A stretch of 25,439 bases of DNA from positions 957,472 through 982,910 of the forward strand of contig BFEA01000214.1 in assembly GCA_003427395.1 (NCBI GenBank), in the 5' to 3' direction. This document shows, in pieces, positions 16,874 to 25,439 of the stretch. This stretch comes from Chara braunii (Eukaryota; Streptophyta; Charophyceae; Charales; Characeae). The notes beneath the pieces are model-generated. The model was not told where the DNA came from. It worked only from the letters and a program-made list of their open reading frames with translations, and did no database searches. Positions within the stretch are counted from its first letter, which is position 1, and the number at the start of each line of letters is the position of its first letter. The position numbers and the translations under genes are program-made.

Positions 16874-17695
16874 TGCAATGAACCTCGCAAGATTCAACTC
16901 AAAATACAACATGCAATTGAGAACACTCAGATGATGTTCACACAAGCTTGAGCGGTGTCCATGAACAGTGCATTCGAAGATCCACTCAAAGGCTCAAAGC
17001 ACAATAATATACACTTGAAAAAGTTCGGGAATAAGCGGTTTCAACAGCTGCAACACTCCTCAGGTATGTATCTGACTCCCTCCTCCTTTTCTCTCTCGCT
17101 CGCTCTCTCTCTATACTCCTCTTCTCTTTCACTTCCACTGCTCGTCGCTCACTGTTCCTCTCTCTACAATGTCCCAGATCTACCCTGAATGCCTCTGCGG
17201 TGTGTCTCACTGCAAACGTGCGGTTACGACCGCCAAACACTTTTTCCTTTCCCTCCTGGCTATGGTGGTCTGTTGCAGCCAGGGTGCTGGTCTTCTTCCT
17301 CCCTTCAGCGTTCTTCTTCGTCCAGGTCGCTGGTCTGCACAAGCTCCCAGCAGCGCTCCCGCAAATTTGCGAAATGAACAACTGACTGCCTCCGGCACTG
17401 TAGTCCAAGATATATATTTGTAGTGGACTGTTTCGTGCCTGCTTCAATTGGTACTGGCCTCCTTCAGCCTCTGCCTTGCCAATTGATATTTTAGGAAATT
17501 TCCCGACTTTCTTGTGAGGCTGCTGCAAAATTGTACTTTTGGGGACTTGGCGTGCTTCTACCGGTACTGTACGGTACTGTAGCCTACCGACCTACGGTGT
17601 CTGATCCTACAGGCCCTAAGACTCTAAACTATTGGGGCCTGGACTGTGGTAATTAGGGACCCTAGAACCGGAACTGAACACCGTGAATCCATTCA
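16874..17695 (-). repeat. 3' LTR (in element sense)
   Basis: It matches 24004-24900 along its length. Outer limits are TGCAATGAACC (16874) and CCATTCA (17695), giving TG...CA ends. Relative to the other LTR it retains about 55 extra bases after CCTCTGCG near 17200 and shows CT-repeat length differences near 17090-17130. In sense, the sequence just before the LTR is GGCCGGCCGGAG, a poor polypurine tract. Confidence 0.9.
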
Positions 17696-18095
17696 CTCCG
17701 GCCGGCCTAATTTCGAGGTCCTCCGAGAAAAATCAGAACTTCAACGGGCACAGATGTTCAATCCTCGGGGTGCCCGCTCATAACATGACATGCGGTCTGA
17801 ACTAACTCATCCCTGGTGAACCAGTGATCTTCGCTGGGATCCTGATAAGACTCTAAACTATTGGGGCCTGGACTGTGGTAAATAGGGACCCTAGAACCGG
17901 AACTGGGAAAGCGTACACCGTGAATCCATTCATTCCGGCCGGCCTAATTTCGAGGTCCTCCGAGAAAAATCAGGACTTCAACGGTTACAGATGTTCAATT
18001 CTCGGGGTGCCTGCTCATAACATGACATGATTTGAGGGGCGGTCTGAACTAACTCATCCCTGGTGAACCAGCGATCTTCGTTGGGATCCTGATAA
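17617..18095 (-). repeat. Tandem duplication joining chromodomain end and LTR edge
   Basis: Two units, about 17617-17848 and 17849-18095, each contain (plus strand) ACTCTAAACTATTGGGGCCT, TCCATTCA(C/T)TCCGGCCGGCC, TTCGAGGTCCTCCGAGAAAA, ATAACATGACATG and TGGTGAACCAG(T/C)GATCTTCG, ending GATCCTGATAAG. TAAG is shared at both breakpoints. The left unit has lost about 9 bases at GGGAAAGC and about 10 at ATTTGAGGGG. In sense, a second decayed chromodomain tail (YQDP, HWFTRDELVQTA) lies after the stop codon and just before the 3' LTR, with about 95 bp of LTR edge between the two tails. Confidence 0.85.
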
Positions 18096-18920
18096 GCAAA
18101 TCTGACCTTGTATTGTCTCTGCGCTCTCCCTCTACGACCTGTATGGAAGGTATCCTCAGCCACAATCTTCTCTACATCATATCTTCCGTCCATATCAGGT
18201 GGAATCATAGATCTGTGTGAGGGGAATGCATCATTAGTCACACAGGGAAGGAGCTTAGAAGCGTGAAAAATGGGATAGGTGTGCAGATGGGGTGGAATGT
18301 CGACGGTATATGATGGTCCATCTGCGTCACCTTTGACATCTAGCACTTGCCACGGCCCTCTGTAGGCAGGTAGCAACTCCTGCAAAATCCATTCCTCGGG
18401 AATAAACTCCTTAGACTTGACCCAGACAAGATCACCTATTGCAAACTGTGATAGACGGCGGTGCTTGTTCGCTTGTTCCATCATCTGATGCTGGGCCTTC
18501 TTGATGTTCTCAGCCACATGTTGCAAATCCTTCTCGTACTGAATGGCAAACTCACGTGTGCCAGGTGGCAACCTTTGGATCTGATCCGGATTCATACAGT
18601 CTATGGCACGTCAGGGACTCCAGCCTGTATGCAGCTCATTCGAGGTCCTCGAGGTAGCTAGGTGAACCGAGTTATTATATGCATTGGCTATGGGAAGATG
18701 GTCATCCCAATCTACCTGGTCTGGTCTTATATACGTACACAGTACTTGCTGTAGGACCTTGTTCATCTGCGCAGTCTGGCCATTTGTCTCAGGGTGGCAT
18801 CCAGATGACATAGCTAACTTAGATTTGTAGAGTCGTGTAGACCTTCATTAACTGCTCCCAATGTTCCCTGTAAACCGGGTATCTCGGTCACTAACTATGC
18901 TCAACGGGTGACCGTAATCC
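17978..18920 (-). pseudogene. Integrase core remainder, C-terminal domain and chromodomain
   Basis: Below 18970 the minus strand still encodes integrase core pieces in changing frames: LVIKEFFNHW, SIVSDRDTRFTG (second catalytic Asp) and SSGCHPETNGQTAQMN. The third catalytic residue, normally Glu in GQTE, is Ala here. The frame 17978-18595 (205 codons) carries the integrase C-terminal module, with GDLVWVKS (54-61) and the GPF/Y-type YRGPWQVLDV (78-87). A chromodomain-like end follows at about 138-195: GRYDVEKIV, QYKVRFAYQDPNEDRW and FTRDELVQTAP. Chromodomains steer chromovirus integrases to marked chromatin. The last segment is part of the tandem duplication at 17617-18095. Confidence 0.85.
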
Positions 18921-20834
18921 TTACCCAATGATTAAAGAACTCTTTGATGACCAGATCTGTCTTTGCTTCAGCAGGTAATGGTCACTAACTATGACCATGA
19001 CTTGACTCTTCCCACTACTACTCTTGACCTTAGTGTCCCTAAAATCGATAGATACAGATTCACCGGGGCCGGATGGAATAGGCAGGGGCTTCAACAGTCC
19101 AAGGGGAGGTTGCGTGGAACTCTTGTTCCTTTGACAGACTTGGCAGCCTTGGATGTAGGTGATGCAATCATGCTTCATGCCTGGCCACATGTAGGATCTA
19201 AGTAGGGTAGCATAGGTCTTCCTCCAACAAGATTGGCCTTCAGTATCGTGGCATTCCCCTAGGATCAGACTGCGTACCTCTTCACTACATGGTATGCAAA
19301 GCCTATCAGACACATCAGTCTTCTCAAACAGCAATCCATCGGCCATTCTGAAATCAGGCACTTCTTGAGCTGTGGTCTGCACCTCTTGAGGTGTGGTCTG
19401 CACCTTCTTTATCAACGTACTATACACGGGGTCATCAACATATGCAGCCTTGATCTTTTGCTGCAGATCTGCACCAGCATCTAGGTAAGTCAGGATTGCA
19501 CCAAAGAAATCTGCACGTCTACTCAATGCATCAGCAACAACGTTGTACTTACCCTTGATTGGTTTCAACTCAAAATCAAACTGATCAATTTCCCCAGCCC
19601 ACCTAGTCAACTTAGAAGTCACTCGGGCCTGGGTCTTCAACCAACGCAAAGTCGTATGATCTGAATATACCTTGAATTGTCGCCCTAGCAGGTAATGCCG
19701 CCAATGGTCCATAGCCTGTTGAAGGGTGAAGGGCTCACGCTCATAAGTCGAGGCTGCTACCTTATCACTAGGGAACCTACAAGACATAAACTCAACTGGC
19801 CTGTACCCCTCTCCATCATTCTGTTGGAGAACAACGCCAATGCCATACTGGCTAGCATTGGTAGTTGCAACAAACGGTAAGGATGGATCTGCCACTTTGA
19901 GGACCAGGTACTCGACGAGGGACTCCTTCAACTTCTTGAAGGCTGATGTACAATCCTTGTCCCAATTCCAAACGGTTTCCTTCCGCAGCAGCCTGCAAAA
20001 GGGAGCAGCAATGGAAGTGAAGTTACGAACGAACTTCCGGTAGTAGTTGGCCAATCCTAAGAACGACCGCAACTCGGTCAGCGTGTGCGAAGTTGGCCAG
20101 TCACGAATTGCTGCTATCTTGGCGTCCTCCAGTTTGACTCCATCTCCATCTACCACGTGTCCCAAATACAGGACTCGACGTTTGGCCCACTCACACTTCT
20201 TCGGGTTGATCTTGAAGTTAGACTCACGCAACTTCGCCAAGATTTGACGCAAATGAGTCTGATGATCCTCCAGACTCTTGCCGAAAATCAGCATATCATC
20301 TAAATAAGCAACAACACATTTATCCAACCAATCTCTGAACAAATCATTCATGCATCTTGGGAATGTTGCAGGGGCATTAGTCAATCCGAATGGCATCACT
20401 ACAAAATCGTAGTGTCCATAGCGAGTCCTAAAGACCATCTTGTGCTGGTCCTCCGGCTGTACCTCAATCTGGTGGTACTCGGACTTCAGATCAGTCTTGG
20501 AGAAATACCTACATCCCTGCACCCTGTCTAACAAATCATCAATCCGGGGCAATGGTTCAACATTCTTAATCGTGATAGCATTCAATCCTTGGTAATCAAT
20601 GCGCAATGGCAGTTCACCGTCATTCTCTAGCACGAACAGAATTGGTGCACCGTACGGTGATGAACTGGGTTTTACCCACCCCTTCTCAATCAGCTCATCC
20701 AGCTGCCTGCGCAGTTCATCAAGTTCCTTGGGAGACATCCTATAAACCGGGCCCCTGGGAATCTTGCTACCGGGTTCTATCTCAATTTGGTGCTTGATCT
20801 CCCGCTCTACCACTCCGCTTGGGGCTTCTCCCAC
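18921..20834 (-). pseudogene. Ty3/gypsy RT, RNase H and integrase zinc-binding domain
   Basis: An open frame of 637 codons. RT spans about residues 1-280: YRMSPKELDELR (31-42), IDYQGLN (79-85), FSKTDLKSEYHQI (111-123), MPFGLTNAP (147-155) and catalytic YLDD (177-180). Next come the connection with RSFLGLANYYRKFVRNF and RNase H at about 320-440. RNase H retains E365, D392 and D435, but the first catalytic Asp is Asn (TNAS, residue 326). The integrase zinc domain follows (about 525-572), ending CQVCQRNK; its second His position reads Gln (GQSC). The catalytic core begins (SIDF, first Asp about residue 597), then similarity breaks after residue 616 and the frame ends at 18921. A 21-base internal duplication encodes VQTTPQE/VQTTAQE (residues 478-491). 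Codons before the Met continue from the protease side without a clear start, as expected for a polyprotein. Confidence 0.9.
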
Positions 20835-21079
20835 ATCAGCAATTGTAGCAAGTTCTCCACTTGGGGCGGTGTTTTCTCTTTGCCTTTACTTTCTTCACTC
20901 ACCGATTTCACATAGGCCACAAAGACCTGATCTTCCAGCTTCTCCTTTGTCATGTGTCGGGCGAACGCAGGGGCACTCATACAGCAAACAGACAAGTGGG
21001 ACTCTAGACCGGACTCGTGGAACAACCTTATCTTCTTCTTGCCCCCGGTCGGGCTGGTCAACCAACACTAATGCAAGCC

Positions 21080-21450
21080 CAACTTGACATCTGCCATGGC
21101 TGCTTCTCCCCAGTCAGTCCCTAAAATCAGATCAAAGGGAAGGTTGTCCTCCACTGAGAGGGTAAGGAAATGCAAAACCTTTTCTACCTTCTTTCCTTCC
21201 TCTATGCCTTGATCCCCTCGACGTACTCCTCCACTCGCATCTTGTGATTATCGGCCAGTCTACTCACTACCGGCTCATTCAACCTCTGCGCCTTCATTCC
21301 CAAGTGCAACTTCTTCAGTCCTCTCCTACTAATGAAACTACACGTAGATTCACTATCCACTAAAGCTCCCAGTCGTGTTTGGCTAATCTTTACATCTGCC
21401 AAAATCAGCTGCCCTCTTCGCTTCTTCATTTCAGCCCAGGCGAGGCGACA
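21080..21450 (-). pseudogene. Retroviral-type aspartic protease, active site altered
   Basis: The minus-strand frame 21202-21429 shows GALVDSESTCSFIS, the retropepsin active-site loop, which in this superfamily is normally D-S/T-G. Here Gly is Glu (GAA at 21349-21351), one G-to-A change from GGA. The C-terminal hydrophobic strand and the LPFDLILGTDW segment follow in another frame near 21110-21165, so a frameshift splits the domain. The enzyme would cleave the Gag-Pol precursor; it could not do so in this copy. Confidence 0.75.
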
Positions 21451-21641
21451 AGTGATCAGCTCATCACCAATGCCTGCGGGAGAGCCACCTAGAGAGACCC
21501 TAGCTCAAGCAGTCTCCGGACAACTATCTAGGTGGGGGTCTACATCAGCGTCTGTCGTCAGGGTCCTCGGGTTGGAGGTTTCTCTTGCAGCGCGCGCTTC
21601 TTGTGATGTACCCAAGGCCCCAACAGGAGAAACTGCCACTC

Positions 21642-21992
21642 CTACCGGCTGCTGCCTTTTAACGAGGATCGGAACTCGGGACACCAAGGGATGATATGGC
21701 CTGCCTCTCCACATTTGATGCAGGTCCCCTCTTTGAGTCTCTTGGCCCACAAGTCGTAGGCGCAGTGCCCTTCCTCTGCTGCCTGAATTGCCGTTGTTGG
21801 CGAGGTTGTAATTTCCACTACCCCCACCTTGATGTTGGGGGGCTCAGCCGGTGATACCTTGTGGGGGTCCATAACCCCCACCCCCCTTTGCACAACCTCC
21901 ATTGCTGCACTCTCCCTGATAGCCACGTCCTCTTCCACCCCAACCACGGCCTCCTCTACCTCGGTCGCCTCTTCCTCCTCGTCCTCCCCCAC
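21642..21992 (-). pseudogene. gag nucleocapsid region with CCHC zinc knuckle
   Basis: A single zinc knuckle CIKCGEAGHIIPWC (C-x2-C-x4-H-x4-C) lies at 21681-21722 on the minus strand and would bind element RNA. Upstream at about 21920-21990 a neighbouring frame reads a Gly/Arg-rich RGG box (for example RGRGGRGWGGRGRG), while the knuckle's own frame reads acidic sequence there. The RGG box and the knuckle are therefore now in different frames, showing a frameshift between them. Confidence 0.75.
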
Positions 21993-22017
21993 AGACTACA
22001 ACAACAAAATCACCTCC

Positions 22018-22795
22018 CTAGACTTCACCATTGTCTTCATCTAATCCATACTCAATTTGATCGTAAGTTAAGGCCTCACAACTTCCTTCTTCAAACGTCA
22101 CTACTAGATTGTCCTTGCCCATAATACTCCCGGCAATAGTCTTATCTTTCCAATGCTTTCCTTTCTCCAAGCCTTTGTACCAATGACAATTTGTTTCTTG
22201 GAGAAATCCAGCCTGATGCACCTCTATCTTGCTAAACTGGTCGTAGGTCATCCCATCCTCCTTGACCTTAGCATAGAGGTTGCTTTTGATGGGATCAGGG
22301 AGAGTTTTAGCAAAGTTGTTCAGAATCTGCTCAGGAGTCAATCCATGATCTGGGGTGTGTAACAACTCATCCATCGTGGTTTTCAAGGCCGACACACTCT
22401 TCCATTTTCGTAGGTGGATGTTGTTAAGCTTGTCAGCGGTCCTCATGGCTTTAGTCTTGTCTTCGAAGCGGTTGTGCAACGCATCTAGGAAGGTATGGAA
22501 AGCGGTTCTCTTCCATATCACGACCGCAGCTTGCTGCGACTGTCGACTCCCAACAATTAAAATTATCCTCTCTCTTCCCAAAATATGTGTCAGGGAGCTT
22601 CACTGTGATCTTCTCCCTCTTGATTGACTCTCCTCCTCCCATGACCTCTCCATTTCCGCTCAGGGCCCTCTCTTCGGTGATGGTACGGGCTATCTTCTTT
22701 GCAACCAGCTCCTCTAGCTGGACTGCGTAAGTGGTTGTCCTCTCACTAATCATGTTGAAGGCAGCCACTGCAAAATGCTTCCACTTGCCCTTCAT
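22018..22795 (-). pseudogene. gag capsid-like region, frameshifted
   Basis: Two overlapping minus-strand frames (22451-22795 and 22018-22581) together cover the retrotransposon gag capsid-like region. The first contains VKLPDTYFGKREDNFNCWES, close to the usual start of the domain. The second contains FLDALHNRFEDKTKAMRTAD, a LRKWKSVSALKTTMDELL segment and LTPEQILNNFAKTLPDPIK, the helical core that multimerises. A frame change between about 22500 and 22560 separates them. A stretch at 22800-22960 joining this to the N-terminal part is also out of frame. Confidence 0.65.
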
Positions 22796-22961
22796 CTCTT
22801 CCTACACCTCCTCCATCCTCTCAACGGTTGTTCGGAGCGCAGCGGTCTCCCGTGTGGAATGGAGCACGGCGTCTGTGAGGAGGGTGAGTCTTTTGTCTGT
22901 GTCTTCTGGTTGTTCTTTTGTGCTTCCTTCGCAACGTTTCTCCCTCCTCCTTCAATCTCTT

Positions 22962-23480
22962 CTACTCTCCATATTCTCTCCTTTTTTGTGCGGCCAGCCT
23001 TGTTTTGATCAGCGTCTCCCTCTCTTCTATCATTATTGCCCTCTCCCCTTCATCAACCACTCGCAACTGCACTTCAGATGCCTCGATTTCCTCCTTCGTT
23101 TCGTCTTCAGGCCACTCCGGCTCAAAATCAAAATGAGCGGCCCAAACTGCAGCATCCTCTTGATCCAATTTCAGGGCGGACTCATAACTGCATCCTGCTT
23201 CTTTTGCCCTGGGAAGCACGTACTCCACCATACCCTCTTCTCCGGCCTGCACACACAGCTCCAACTTCTCTTCTTCTTCAATCTTTTTCTTTTCTTCTTT
23301 CAGCTGCTTTCGCATCGCTTCTTCTATCTTCCTCTTCTCTTCCTCCATCTTCTTCTTCTTCAACTCTTCCTCCATCTTCTTTGCTTTCTCCTCCTTCTCT
23401 TTCAACCGTCAATCTATTGCCGCCTGTTCCTCCGCTGTGTATGGCTTAGTGACTTTGCTAGACTTTGTCAACACAGTCAT
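22962..23480 (-). pseudogene. gag N-terminal part with coiled coil, early stop
   Basis: The likely gag start is the ATG at 23480, about 0.5 kb inside the 5' LTR, opening MTVLTKSSKV. After 25 codons an in-frame TGA interrupts it; a CGA-to-TGA change is a simple explanation. The frame then continues to a TAG at 22962-22964. Residues after the first stop form a Lys/Glu-rich heptad-like segment (about 23270-23405) typical of a coiled coil, then an acidic region containing FEPEWPEDE. Gag packages the RNA in cytoplasmic particles; a coiled coil would serve assembly. The long charged N terminus is unusual for plant Ty3/gypsy gag and could be family-specific. Confidence 0.6.
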
Positions 23481-23983
23481 CCTAGTGGTCCTGGAATCCC
23501 GGCGGAAAAATAAATTGCAAAAGGGGCTGCCATATGACGGATAAAAAGAGGAGTGCAAACATTTGGTAATCATCCATGGCGAGATATCAATACAGCGGTA
23601 AGTTTGCTCCACCTCCTCACCACGTAGACTTAAACCTCGTAATCTCAACACTTATCTATTTGAATCAGGGTGTAATTCGAACTTACGGGATGACGTCTAC
23701 AGTACTCGACCAGCAGCAGCCATCACCAAGAAAGTACGTGGAATTTTCACAAAAAGCAGCAAAAACATTCAATGGGCAGGGCCGAGGGCAGAAAGCACTT
23801 CACTTGGGTCTTTACGATGCGGCTCCCCGCCGATCTTGGTCTGCTGCAGGTACGTAGATCCTGCTCCAATCTCAATTCAGCACCTTTTTCTTTCTTCTTG
23901 CCTGCTACAGTGAAACCCCAACACACACACACACCCGCCGGCCTTATGCCTTGCCGACTTTCTACCACCACCGCAGTGCAACG

Positions 23984-24002
23984 GGTTCTAGCTCCGATAC
24001 CA
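23984..24002 (-). other. Primer-binding site, initiator tRNA-Met type
   Basis: One base inside the 5' LTR end, the minus strand reads TGGTATCGGAGCTAGAACC. TGGTATC followed by (A/G)GAGC is the standard plant primer-binding site complementary to the 3' end of initiator tRNA-Met. This independently fixes the element's orientation and the LTR boundary at 24004. Confidence 0.85.
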
Positions 24003-24003
24003 G

Positions 24004-24900
24004 TGCAATGAACCTGGCAAGATTCAACTCAAAATACAACATGCAATTGAGAACACTCAGATGACGTTCACACAAGCTTGAGCTGTGTCCATGAACAGTG
24101 CAAATTCAAAGTTCCACTCAAATCACAATAATATACACTTGAAAAAGTTCGGGAATAAGTGGTTTAAACGGCTGCAACACTCCTCAGGTATGTACCTGAC
24201 GCCCTCCTTCTTTTCTCTCTCGCTAGCTCTCTCTTTATGCTGTACTTCTCTCTCTATACTCTACCTCTCTCTCTCTTTCACTTCCACTGTTCCTCGCTCA
24301 CTGTTCCTTACTCACTGTTCCTCTCTCTACAATGTCCCAGATCTACCCTGAATGCCTCTGCGTCCCTCCTGGCTATGGTGGTCTGTTGCAGCCAGAGTGC
24401 TGGTCTTATTCCTCCCTTCAGCGTTCTTCTTCGTCCAGGTCGCTGGTCTGCACAAGCTCCCAGCAGCGCTCCCACAAATTTGCGAAACGAACAACTGACT
24501 GCCTCCGGCACTGTAGTCCAAGATATATAGTTGTAGTGGACTGTTTTGTGCCTGCTTCAATAGGTGCTGGCCTCCTTCAGCCTCTACCTTGCCAATTGCT
24601 ATTTTGGGAAATTTCCCAACTTTCTTGTGAGGCTGCTGCAAAATTCAAAATTGTACTTTTGGGGACTTGACGTGCTCCTACCGGTACTGTACGGTACTGT
24701 AGCCTACCGACCTACGGTGTCTGATCCTACAGGCCCTAAGACTCTAAACTATTGGGGCCTGGACTGTGGTAANCTGTAGCCTACCGACCTACGGTGTCTG
24801 ATCCTACAGGCCCTAAGACTCTAAACTATTGGGGCCTGGACTGTGGTAATTAGGGACCCTAGAACCGGGACTGGGAAAGCTTGCAGCGTGAATCCATTCA
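24004..24900 (-). repeat. 5' LTR (in element sense), with an assembly duplication
   Basis: It runs from TGCAATGAACC (24004) to CCATTCA (24900). Its apparent length of 897 bp is inflated by a perfect 76-bp duplication on either side of an N at 24773. Without it the LTR would be about 820 bp, in line with the 3' LTR. Confidence 0.9.
24521..24530 (-). promoter_or_regulatory. Candidate LTR TATA box
   Basis: The minus strand reads CTATATATCT about 370 bases into the 5' LTR. The equivalent position in the 3' LTR (17410-17418) also keeps a TATATAT core. Conservation in both LTRs supports a U3 promoter; the transcription start is not mapped. Confidence 0.5.
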
Positions 24901-25439
24901 CATTTCTGATCTGTATCTCTATTCAGCCCATCACGTTTGGGAGATTGGAATTTGCTTTGAAATTTCTCTACTCTTTCTCCTCTCTCACCCAGCTCTGCAA
25001 TTGGTGGATGGGCTGCACGACGAACGGCAAACTTTGGAGGCTGTACTGATCTGGGCTGTAACGAGCGTGAGGCTGAGGGTGAGCCGAGGGAGAGGAGACA
25101 GAGGGAGAGAGGGAGAGCACACACACACACTCACTCGACACGACGGACTCGGACTGAGGATCGGACGCAGACACAGTGGCAAGGCACAAAGTCNAAGTCT
25201 TGGATTCCCGAATACCGAAAACAGCAAGTCACACTGAGTACGAGTACAGCAGCAGAGAACTGGTACGAGACTGCCCCCGTGCCGTACGGGGAGCCGGTAT
25301 AAGTACCGGTGACACGTACGGTACTAGGGGCATTTCTGCAAAGGCCCCGAGGGCAGAACTGAAAAATGCAGTATTTGAAAGTGGCGCCCGAATTGCAGCA
25401 TGGCGCCAGTTGTCCNAAATCCTACGGTACCAAAGGAGG
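24901..25439. other. Unassigned right flank
   Basis: There is no supported gene. A short (CA)n run lies at about 25120-25131. Near 25265-25330 there are overlapping palindromic words built on GTACGG and TACCGG, with TATAAG at about 25299. TACGGTAC also occurs near 17572, 24690, 25311 and 25422. Ns at 25193 and 25416 mark uncertain bases; the first has AAGTC on both sides. Confidence 0.35.

Larger units (their letters stand above)
16874..24900 (-). mobile_element. Ty3/gypsy chromodomain-type LTR retrotransposon, complete but dead
   Basis: Two LTRs of about 820 bp, beginning TG and ending CA, bound an internal region on the minus strand. In sense order it holds a tRNA-iMet primer-binding site, gag with a coiled coil, capsid-like region and CCHC knuckle, protease, RT, RNase H, integrase, and an integrase C terminus with a chromodomain. 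The PR-RT-RH-IN order defines Ty3/gypsy and the chromodomain places it among chromoviruses, which bind modified chromatin for insertion. Over the first 210 bp the LTRs differ at roughly 5% of positions by eye, so the insertion is not recent. No target-site duplication is found (TCCTG on the left, CATTT on the right), which suggests rearrangement or recombination between elements. Gag and pol carry many lesions, listed under each part. Confidence 0.9.

Overview
The window reads as nuclear DNA of a land plant from a draft assembly. It has one 540-base N gap and three isolated Ns. Evidence for this is a block of plant-type mitochondrial gene fragments (nad4, nad4L, atp1, atp8, trnE) in scrambled order, a full-length chromodomain-type Ty3/gypsy LTR retrotransposon primed by initiator tRNA-Met, several older Ty3/gypsy remnants, and non-autonomous DNA transposons with target-site duplications. 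The species cannot be named from sequence alone. No intact host gene can be supported; two short, phase-compatible exon-like segments are the only hint of one.

Layout. 1-795: unassigned, with two poly-T runs. 796-1975: mosaic nuclear mitochondrial insertion (NUMT) with joins at nearly base resolution. 2032-2485: three small tandem repeats. About 3160-4140: a decayed tandem array with a unit of about 70-88 bp. 4141-7420: pyrimidine-rich sequence with a CT microsatellite and one pair of diverged repeats about 0.8 kb apart. 7966-8856 (minus): an open but truncated Ty3/gypsy reverse transcriptase. 8855-10290 and 14796-15722: three related copies of an unclassified repeat family whose members share an ATG context. 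10504-12321: a hAT-like element full of GAA/GGA repeats and holding the N gap. 12569-13550 (minus): a third Ty3/gypsy remnant. 14346-14629: a foldback MITE with arms of about 115 bp and an exact 8-bp target-site duplication. 16335-16427: exon-like segment. 16874-24900 (minus): the LTR retrotransposon. 24901-25439: unassigned flank.

The LTR retrotransposon is the only element whose parts still read as one machine: gag with a coiled coil, capsid-like region and CCHC knuckle, then protease, reverse transcriptase, RNase H, integrase and a C-terminal chromodomain, between LTRs of about 820 bp. It is dead several times over. It has an early stop in gag, repeated frame changes, substitutions at protease, RNase H and integrase active-site positions, and a tandem duplication that joins chromodomain and LTR sequence.

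I found no convincing new biochemical system. The observations most worth following are the foldback MITE, the hAT-like GAA element, the unclassified repeat family, the NUMT mosaic with a 20-base C run at a join, the chromodomain/LTR duplication, and an apparent assembly overlap artefact inside the 5' LTR. All similarity statements are by eye from motif recognition; no database search was run.
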